This document shows positions 1 to 5,930 of a stretch of DNA of 7,742 nucleotides, in pieces. Both the position numbers and the translations under genes were made by a program. The notes below the pieces were generated by a model. The model saw nothing but the letters and a program-made list of their open reading frames with translations, was not told the DNA's origin and made no database searches. The first letter of the stretch is position 1, and every line of letters starts with the position of its first letter. The stretch is from Prevotella sp. (lineage in GTDB: Bacteria > Bacteroidota > Bacteroidia > Bacteroidales > Bacteroidaceae), in the NCBI GenBank assembly GCA_003483565.1, contig DMYZ01000178.1:1004-8745 (forward strand), written 5' to 3'.

Positions 1-2124
1 GCATCTCCTCATACAGCCTACCAACGCAATGTCTTTTCTGCCAATTATATGAATGTTTTCATGAGAAGCACCAGACCTGTCACCTTAAATGTGGGTATTA
101 CTGGAAATATTGGCGGATATAATTCAAAAGCAGATCCAGACCAGGACCGTGATGACTATACTCAATCAAGAGACAACACTGTCAGCGGACATTTATCACT
201 CAACTGGCTCCTTGAAAAAAAATGGATTACAAACCTCTCCTTTTCCACCGCCATCAACTATGCCGACAGACTGTCAACGGACTATACAAATACCAGCAGT
301 GCCTCAACCCAACCATATATCCATGCTTCTGAAGAAGGTTATAATATAGCAGAAAATTATAATAATCATCCAGATGCCAGCATCATTCTGGGGCCGACAG
401 GCTATTGGTATGTAAAAAAACATACAGACAGCAAACCTCTGGACTATGATATCAAACTAAAAGCTATATGGAATTATCTCTTTGGAAAAACAAAGAACCA
501 ATTCCTGACTGGCACAGAATATACTAAAAGCCAGAATAAGGGACGTGGCCTGTACTATACTGATATGCGCTATGCACCTACCTGGAGGGAATATCGTTAT
601 GACAAGCTTCCCTCTCTTGACAACATGACTCTTTACGGAGAAAATAAAATGATTATATCTGTAAGCCAATATTCTTCATTAACTCTTACAGCAGGCATCC
701 GTGAAGATATCACCTCTATTCACAAATCTCACTATGGCACCGTATCCAGTATATCGCCACGTTTCAACAGCCGTTACGTATTCTGGCAGAATCAACATAA
801 AAGATGGGTCACGGGATTGAGCATCTATGCCGGATGGGGAAAATCGGTAAAACTGCCATCCTTTCAAGTACTCTATCCTTCCCCATCTTACAGTGATCAA
901 CTGGCATTCTCTTCCACTAGCGATACCAAAAACAAATCCTATTATGCCTACTACACATACCCGGAAAAAAGGTCTTATAATCCTGACCTGAAATGGCAGT
1001 ACAATCATCAGACGGATATCGGTATCGAGCTTAAATCCAGCATTGCCACACTGTCTGTTTCCGCATTCTACAGTAAGACTTTCAATCCATATATGGCTGC
1101 AGAAATATACACTCCTTTCACTTACAAGTATACCTCCCCCACTGCTTTGCAAAAATGCGACATCCTTGCAGCAAATCGGCTGTTTGCCATCAATCCAACA
1201 ACAGGCATCGTCACTGTAACTGATGCTACAGGGACACTGAAGGCCGTAGACCTTCCTAACGAACTACGGGATACCTACACAGGAAATATCAAATATGTCA
1301 ATGCCTCCCCTGTACACCGCTATGGTATAGAATGGATTGCCGACTTTACACAGATCAAAACTTTACATACCCAAATCCGGCTTGACGGAAACTACTATCA
1401 TTACAAGGGGCTTGACGAAACTCTTTTCTGCGATGTACCTATGGGTATCAACAGCCGGCAGAGCAATGGAGAACTTTATCAGTACGTCGGATATTATAGG
1501 GGCAGCAATGCTACCTCTACCGGTTACAGTGCCAATGCATCCGTGAATAATGGCACCTTAAGCCGACAAGTCAACCTAAACGCCACGATTACCACGCATA
1601 TACCCAAGATCCGTATGATTATGGCTTTACGTATAGAGTGCTCGCTCTATCACTATGACAAGGCTTTATGCGAATATGAAGACGGGAGCCGCGGTTATGC
1701 CGTTACCAAAAGCAGTGATAACTTCGGTACTCCATACAATGGCAGTATTGAGAACCAATATATTGTGGTTTATCCTGAATATTACTCTACCTGGAATAAT
1801 CCCAATACACTGATTCCTTTTACAGAGAAATATGTATGGGCCAGAAAAAATGACCAGGATTTATATAATGATCTCTCAAAATTAGTTGTACGTTCAAACT
1901 ATCCCTATACCCTCAATGCCAACCGGCTGTCGAAATACTACTCCGTCAATTTCAGCGTGACAAAGGAAATCGGTGATCATATATCTGTATCCTTTTACGC
2001 CAACAATTTTTTCAATAATATGAACAAAGTACAATCGTCACAAACCGATCTGGAAACGACACTCTTCGACAGTGGATACATTCCCAGTTTCTACTACGGA
2101 TTATCACTGAGACTGAAGATATAA
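1..2124 (+). CDS. TonB-dependent outer-membrane receptor, C-terminal part (5' end outside window)
   Basis: The frame is open from base 1, so this is the last 707 residues of a longer protein; the ATG at 49 is internal and not the start. The signal peptide, any carboxypeptidase-regulatory-like N-terminal domain and the plug lie upstream. What remains reads as a beta-barrel: alternating polar/aromatic strands, many Tyr and Asn, and long loops. Recognisable blocks are the SPRFNSRY strand (754-777), which matches the 'SPR.n..Y' block typical of these receptors, and GWGKSVKLPSFQVLYP (832-879), a conserved barrel segment. The last strand ends YGLSLRLKI, so the terminal residue is Ile and not the usual Phe. 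Receptors of this family import ligands across the outer membrane using TonB energy. The ligand cannot be read from the sequence. SusC-type glycan import is not supported, because no SusD-like gene follows. The next gene starts 30 bases later, which suggests cotranscription. Confidence 0.93.
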   Translation, partial: ASPHTAYQRNVFSANYMNVFMRSTRPVTLNVGITGNIGGYNSKADPDQDRDDYTQSRDNTVSGHLSLNWLLEKKWITNLSFSTAINYADRLSTDYTNTSSASTQPYIHASEEGYNIAENYNNHPDASIILGPTGYWYVKKHTDSKPLDYDIKLKAIWNYLFGKTKNQFLTGTEYTKSQNKGRGLYYTDMRYAPTWREYRYDKLPSLDNMTLYGENKMIISVSQYSSLTLTAGIREDITSIHKSHYGTVSSISPRFNSRYVFWQNQHKRWVTGLSIYAGWGKSVKLPSFQVLYPSPSYSDQLAFSSTSDTKNKSYYAYYTYPEKRSYNPDLKWQYNHQTDIGIELKSSIATLSVSAFYSKTFNPYMAAEIYTPFTYKYTSPTALQKCDILAANRLFAINPTTGIVTVTDATGTLKAVDLPNELRDTYTGNIKYVNASPVHRYGIEWIADFTQIKTLHTQIRLDGNYYHYKGLDETLFCDVPMGINSRQSNGELYQYVGYYRGSNATSTGYSANASVNNGTLSRQVNLNATITTHIPKIRMIMALRIECSLYHYDKALCEYEDGSRGYAVTKSSDNFGTPYNGSIENQYIVVYPEYYSTWNNPNTLIPFTEKYVWARKNDQDLYNDLSKLVVRSNYPYTLNANRLSKYYSVNFSVTKEIGDHISVSFYANNFFNNMNKVQSSQTDLETTLFDSGYIPSFYYGLSLRLKI

Positions 2125-2154
2125 ATAGAATATAAAAAGAAAATCCAATAAAAA

Positions 2155-2553
2155 ATGTCCCATAATAAAACAAAAATGTCTTTAAGAAACTATGGTATCT
2201 GCATCATCGTTTTTCTCTGTTTGTGTGCTTGCAACTATGACGATCAAATAGAAGTTATCCCAGTAAAAATACAACTGATATATCCTGACAATTCTATAAA
2301 TCCCTATACTGGTGCAAGAGTAGAACTGACAAATGCTGCGGCTTCTACATTTGTTGATTCTACAGATGCTACAGGTACAGCCCGTTTTGCGGTGCCGCCA
2401 GGTATATACTCTGCGACAAGTTCCTCTACACTGACGACAACAGATTATCGCTATTTCTTCAATGGCACAAAAAGTCAGATCATCATTTCTTCAGACAGTA
2501 TCAGTACTATTCAGCTGAAACTGACCATGTCAAAAAAGAGAATTGTGAATTAA
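2155..2553 (+). CDS. Small lipoprotein with one Ig/transthyretin-like domain; resembles the N-terminal part of DUF4876 proteins
   Basis: This is a 132-residue protein. A hydrophobic segment (about residues 13-25) ends in the lipobox-like LCAC, so Cys26 is the likely lipidated residue. Asn-Tyr-Asp-Asp follows, and acidic residues just after the Cys recall the surface-export signal of Bacteroidetes lipoproteins. Residues about 34-125 look like a carboxypeptidase-regulatory/transthyretin-like beta-sandwich, with the hallmark stretch 'TGARVELTN ... DATGTARFAVPPGIYSA'. Translation could also start at Met8 (2176), giving a shorter n-region; the ATG at 2155 is kept because the frame fits and the leader is A-rich. 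From memory of the family, DUF4876 lipoproteins begin with this kind of domain and then run directly into an 'IVIKELY' block. Here the protein stops at SKKRIVN, where that block would begin, and the block appears in the gene at 3170. It may be a binding module held at the outer membrane; its function is unknown. Confidence 0.85.
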   Translation: MSHNKTKMSLRNYGICIIVFLCLCACNYDDQIEVIPVKIQLIYPDNSINPYTGARVELTNAAASTFVDSTDATGTARFAVPPGIYSATSSSTLTTTDYRYFFNGTKSQIIISSDSISTIQLKLTMSKKRIVN

Positions 2554-2636
2554 AAAGAAAACAATGGCAAAAATTCCTACACAGGCAATTTCAATATAAT
2601 ATAACAATAAATTATATCATTATAAATCATTCAGAT
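2554..2636. other. A+T-rich intergenic spacer
   Basis: This is the longest gap in the window (83 bases) and is very A+T-rich. I see no Bacteroides-type -7 box (TAnnTTTG) with a TTTG -33 box. A 7-bp all-A/T inverted repeat (2594-2600 with 2611-2617, ten bases apart) is too weak to call a terminator. An ATG at 2564 opens only 11 codons. The spacer could hold an internal promoter or an mRNA processing site, but the sequence shows nothing specific. Confidence 0.5.
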
Positions 2637-3146
2637 ATGAAAAAAGAAATACTTTCTTTCATCACCTTTTCTGCTCTTTTCATGTTTCCTCTCTGTATAC
2701 ATGCAGAAGAGGTAGAAACCTATACAGATATTTCCTATCTGTATATTGACGCAGAAAACACAACCTTCAAATTTGTCTTGACCGACAACCCACTCATAAC
2801 TTTCGACAGTGGAAACCTGATCATTACTTCTGATAAGGATACCATTTCCACAGCACTCTCGGAAATTAAGGATTATAGAATAGAAAGCAACAAAGTCAGT
2901 ACCAGCATTCGCAGTATCAAAGATGAAACGGTCAATAAGAACCAACCGGACATATCCTGTACCAATACAGAGATTACTCATCTCAAAGCAGGGGCACAGG
3001 TAACTATATACAATATCAACGGCGTGCAGGTAAGCTCAGTTGCAGCTGACAGCGAAGGCAAAGCGATCCTCCATCTCACACAACTGCCACAAGGAGTATA
3101 TATCCTCCATGCTGGTAATAAAAGTTTTAAAATCATCAACAAATAA
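2637..3146 (+). CDS. Secreted protein with T9SS type A-like C-terminal domain
   Basis: This is a 169-residue protein. It starts with a Sec signal peptide: Lys2-Lys3, a hydrophobic core at residues 5-19, and probable cleavage after Ile-His-Ala23. Residues about 43-83 carry a short beta motif common in Bacteroidales secreted proteins ('FKFVLTDNPLITFDSGNL' followed by a 'SEIKDYRI' strand). From about residue 110 to the end is a complete T9SS type A sorting-like domain: AGAQVTIYNINGVQV, then LPQGVYILHAGNKSFKI, then a terminal NK. In species with a type IX system this domain directs export and surface attachment. In species without that system (most Bacteroides proper), similar domains persist with unclear use. 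Apart from these two modules there is almost no cargo, only a polar linker of about 25 residues. It lies between the two DUF4876-like parts, 83 bases after one and 23 before the other. No specific function can be assigned. Confidence 0.82.
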   Translation: MKKEILSFITFSALFMFPLCIHAEEVETYTDISYLYIDAENTTFKFVLTDNPLITFDSGNLIITSDKDTISTALSEIKDYRIESNKVSTSIRSIKDETVNKNQPDISCTNTEITHLKAGAQVTIYNINGVQVSSVAADSEGKAILHLTQLPQGVYILHAGNKSFKIINK

Positions 3147-3169
3147 CAAAATAAACAAAACAGATTATT

Positions 3170-4285
3170 ATGAAAAAAATTATACTTGTCTTTATTGCTA
3201 TCTTCGCACTGGCAACAGGAGCACATGCACAGTGTGTCTGGAATATGATAGTCACACACAACGACGGAACAGCAGATACTATAGCAACATCAACGGTCAA
3301 GAACGTCAGCTTCGTCTCTACTACACGAAAAGACAAAAATACGGACCAAGTCATTATCAAGGAACTTTATAACGGCGGATGTCCAAAAGACAATTCAACG
3401 AGCTATTTCCAAATGGACAAAGGATTTATCCTCTACAACAACTGCAATCAAGAAGCGATAATCAACAATCTCGCTGTCGGTATGGTAGACCCCTACAATG
3501 CTGATGCCACCAATAACTGGTATAAAGACCAGAAACTTTCTTATGCAGACTCCAGTTTTATCCCTGCTGCCAATGGCATCTGGTATTTTCAGGAGCCACT
3601 AGTTTTGCAGCCCTACACTCAAATCGTAGTCAGTTGCATGGGAGCTATTGACAACACACAGACTTACAGTCAAAGCATAGATTATGCCGATCCCGCATAC
3701 TATACAATGTATGATCCGGAATCAGGATATAACAACACGACTTTTTATCCCACCCCATCAGACCTTATTCCCACCTCTCACTATCTGAAAGCTGTTGAAT
3801 ATGGTCAGGGAAATGCATGGGCACTGAGTTTCAAGGATCCTGCCTTCTTTATTTTCCAAACTAAGGGCATCACTCCTGCCGAATTTGCCAATAACACAGA
3901 CAACTATACTTATATGCCAGGAAAAGCTGCAACAGCTGTGAACAGATGTCTGAAAATACCAAATGAATGGATTCTTGACGGTGTGGAAGTATACTCTGCC
4001 GGTAGTATCAATAACTGTCAGAAGCGTCTTACAGACGATCTTGACGCCGGTTATATCAGTCTGACCAACAAACTTGGTCATAGTGAATATCGTAATGTAG
4101 ACAAGTCTGCGACGGAAGCTCTCAATGAAAATAAGGGCAAACTGATATACAGCGATTCCACAGATCCCAGCGGAATAGATGCCGAAGCATCCATCAAGAA
4201 TGGAGCCCACATCATTTATCAGGATACCAATAATTCCAGCAATGATTTCCACGAACGTCAGGCTTTCTCGGTCCGTGACAAGTAA
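3170..4285 (+). CDS. Secreted DUF4876-family protein lacking the usual lipobox and N-terminal domain
   Basis: This is a 371-residue protein. The Sec signal peptide has Lys2-Lys3, a hydrophobic core at 4-16 and probable cleavage at Ala-His-Ala20|Gln21. Cys22 follows Gln, so it is not a lipobox Cys. Residues 24-48 form a short 'W.MIVTHNDGT...VKNVSF' beta module of a kind seen at the N terminus of other Bacteroidales surface proteins. From about residue 60 to the end is the conserved DUF4876 region: QVIIKELYNGGCPKD, DKGFILYNNC, WYFQEPLVLQPYTQIV, SHYLKAVEYGQGNAWALS, DAGYISLTNKLGH, and near the end DPSGIDAEASIKNGA and DTNNSSNDFHER. The 'IIKELY...ILYNN' spacing resembles a lamin-tail-like (LTD) fold, which is my inference. 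The family's role is unknown; its usual neighbours are a TonB-dependent receptor and a DUF6850 barrel, as here. The stop is 4 bases before the next ATG, so translation is probably coupled. Confidence 0.88.
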   Translation: MKKIILVFIAIFALATGAHAQCVWNMIVTHNDGTADTIATSTVKNVSFVSTTRKDKNTDQVIIKELYNGGCPKDNSTSYFQMDKGFILYNNCNQEAIINNLAVGMVDPYNADATNNWYKDQKLSYADSSFIPAANGIWYFQEPLVLQPYTQIVVSCMGAIDNTQTYSQSIDYADPAYYTMYDPESGYNNTTFYPTPSDLIPTSHYLKAVEYGQGNAWALSFKDPAFFIFQTKGITPAEFANNTDNYTYMPGKAATAVNRCLKIPNEWILDGVEVYSAGSINNCQKRLTDDLDAGYISLTNKLGHSEYRNVDKSATEALNENKGKLIYSDSTDPSGIDAEASIKNGAHIIYQDTNNSSNDFHERQAFSVRDK

Positions 4286-4289
4286 CCTT

Positions 4290-5915
4290 ATGATAAAAAG
4301 AATCTTTCCTTGTCTTCTTCTTTTGGGTGCCGGAGGCACCCAAAAAGTATGCAGTCAAACCATAATACAACGCGATTCCGTAATGCATCGTGATTTTAAA
4401 TTCGTTCAGTTATCAGATCTATGGCTGACAGAAAATAATGCCGCCGCCCTGATTCGTTTTCATAGTGATAATATTTCTTCAGGAGAGATGTATGCACAAT
4501 ATGCCAAGGGCGGATTTATCAACTATTCACAATCGCCACGTCTGCTGAATATCGGAGCGGAAGCAGAATCTTTCTATCGATTATCCCCTCACGCAGTAGT
4601 ATATGGTCTCATCAACTATAACAATTTTTCCGGTCATGATATGACGGGATCGGTATTTATTGATCCTACTGATAAACCAATTGACATCGTGGAGGATTCC
4701 GTCACTAACCGTGGGGAAAAACATCTTGATACTTATCATCTGATTGGAGCTATTGGATTCAGACTATGGAAGGATATATCCCTGGGGGCAAAGATTGATT
4801 TTACAGCTGCCAATTATGCAAAATACAAAGACCTCCGCCATCAAAATAAATTGACAGATATAAAAGGATCTCTGGGAATTTACTATCCTGTAAACGATAA
4901 GTTGCAAATAGGCAGCTACTATTCTTACCGGCGCGATATTGAAAGCCTTCGCTATAATGTCTATGGCAAGACCGACCGTACTTATATATCACTTATAGAC
5001 TATGGTGGATTTATCGGACAGACGGAACAATTCAGCACAGAAGGGTATACGGGCAGCGACCAGGAATTACCTTTCTTCGATGAATATCAAGGTTATGGAG
5101 TGCAAATTGATATAAAAATGCATTCTTTGCTGACTTGGCATAATTCGTTTTCGACAGACAGACGCCACGGATATTACGGGAGGAACTCTCCTTACACTAT
5201 TGTTTATACCCGGCACCAAGGACATGAATATGAATATAGCAGTATTCTGGAATATCGATTGCCAAAATCACTTCACCAGCTGAACATAAGCCTGAGTGCC
5301 GATAATACCACTAATACTATCCAACATTATCTCTCTGCAGTCAACAAGGAGGGTGCTACGTATTACGAATATTATGATCCCGTAAAATCCGGAAACAAAG
5401 TCACAGTAAACACCAATATAGGATATACCGGCTACTGGGACATAAAAGGAGAAATACCAACCTGGAATATTGGTATGGGAGTAAATCTTTATCACCGAAA
5501 TTTTACGGCTTACTGCTATCCTTTCTATCGCAAACAACGATGGAACAGCACTGAAGCATACTTCACAGGGACACATAATATAAACCTGTCTAAAGGCATC
5601 CTGACCTTATGTGCAGGGGCTTCTTATAAAAAAGGTTCAGGAAAGCCTTACGAAGACGGAACATTTATTGCACCTTCTGATAAGCAGCAGTCTCCACCAG
5701 AAGAACCGGTCTATTTGTATCAGGAATATGCATGGTATATGGCTCCGCAATATAGGGTAAAAAGTTATATAAAATATGCGTTTATATTTCCCGACACTCT
5801 TTCTAAAGCATATATTCAACTACAAGCCGACAACCGTCATGCCAACGTAAATAATAATTATCTAAGAGGACATGACCATTGGAGCATAACTTGCACTATA
5901 GGCTGTAATTTTTAA
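4290..5915 (+). CDS. DUF6850-type outer-membrane beta-barrel protein
   Basis: The product has 541 residues. I start it at the ATG at 4290: it gives a signal peptide (MIKRIFPCLLLLGAGG, probable cleavage at Val-Cys-Ser22|Gln23) and sits 4 bases after the preceding stop. The in-frame ATG at 4179 would overlap that gene by over 100 bases and put a polar stretch in front of the signal peptide. The mature part is a long run of amphipathic, Tyr-rich strands with polar turns. It includes GGFINYSQSPRLLNIGAEAE near the N terminus, which resembles the opening of DUF6850 proteins, and it ends in ITCTIGCNF with the terminal Phe typical of Bam-assembled barrels. No plug or TonB box is visible, so it is a second barrel distinct from the receptor at 1-2124. 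It may form a channel or a partner for the DUF4876 protein; the function is unknown. The unusual polar tail of the signal peptide (GAGGTQK) is encoded by a strong inverted repeat. Confidence 0.86.
   Translation: MIKRIFPCLLLLGAGGTQKVCSQTIIQRDSVMHRDFKFVQLSDLWLTENNAAALIRFHSDNISSGEMYAQYAKGGFINYSQSPRLLNIGAEAESFYRLSPHAVVYGLINYNNFSGHDMTGSVFIDPTDKPIDIVEDSVTNRGEKHLDTYHLIGAIGFRLWKDISLGAKIDFTAANYAKYKDLRHQNKLTDIKGSLGIYYPVNDKLQIGSYYSYRRDIESLRYNVYGKTDRTYISLIDYGGFIGQTEQFSTEGYTGSDQELPFFDEYQGYGVQIDIKMHSLLTWHNSFSTDRRHGYYGRNSPYTIVYTRHQGHEYEYSSILEYRLPKSLHQLNISLSADNTTNTIQHYLSAVNKEGATYYEYYDPVKSGNKVTVNTNIGYTGYWDIKGEIPTWNIGMGVNLYHRNFTAYCYPFYRKQRWNSTEAYFTGTHNINLSKGILTLCAGASYKKGSGKPYEDGTFIAPSDKQQSPPEEPVYLYQEYAWYMAPQYRVKSYIKYAFIFPDTLSKAYIQLQADNRHANVNNNYLRGHDHWSITCTIGCNF
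4321..4345. repeat. Perfect 11-bp inverted repeat with 3-base loop, inside the DUF6850 signal-peptide codons
   Basis: The arms TTTTGGGTGCC and GGCACCCAAAA flank the loop GGA. The core is a 7-bp G+C-rich stem. It begins 31 bases after the A of the chosen ATG and covers codons 11-19. An intrinsic terminator has A-rich DNA before the stem and T-rich after it. Here T precedes and A follows on both strands, so it is not a standard terminator either way. It could form a stable mRNA hairpin that tunes translation or stability, or it could be a protein-binding palindrome. Confidence 0.7.
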
Positions 5916-5930
5916 TTTATAAAGAAAAAT

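Noticed and set aside
49..51. ATG at 49 as the true start of the TonB-dependent receptor.
   Set aside because: The frame is open back to base 1, there is no signal peptide after this Met, and the sequence is already barrel, so it is an internal Met of a gene that begins upstream.
679..1152. Minus-strand open frame of 157 codons, and similar ones at 2631-2981, 3758-4339 and 5268-5576.
   Set aside because: They lie wholly or mostly opposite well-supported + strand genes, have no recognisable domains, and are the kind of antisense frame expected by chance.
1..2553. A SusC/SusD-type glycan uptake pair.
   Set aside because: The protein after the receptor is a 132-residue Ig-like lipoprotein, far shorter than the roughly 500-residue helical SusD proteins, and no carbohydrate-active enzyme is present.
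2564..2599. An 11-codon frame (ATG at 2564) in the intergenic spacer as a leader peptide.
   Set aside because: It is too short and has no supporting feature such as an attenuator hairpin or a run of regulatory codons.
2594..2617. A/T-only inverted repeat as a terminator between the lipoprotein and the next gene.
   Set aside because: Seven A/T pairs with a 10-base loop would be unstable and there is no T-tract after it; chance is likely in such A+T-rich DNA.
3040..3372. Plus-strand frame of 110 codons bridging the end of the 2637 gene and the start of the 3170 gene.
   Set aside because: It overlaps two genes with clear signal peptides and domains in another frame, and its product is low in hydrophobic order with no known motif.
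4179..4289. In-frame ATG at 4179 as the start of the DUF6850 gene.
   Set aside because: It would overlap the DUF4876 gene by 107 bases and place a non-signal, polar stretch before an obvious signal peptide; the ATG at 4290 gives a normal secreted protein 4 bases after the previous stop.
4321..4345. The inverted repeat as an intrinsic terminator.
   Set aside because: It is inside a coding region and has its T-run before and A-run after the stem on both strands, the wrong order for termination.
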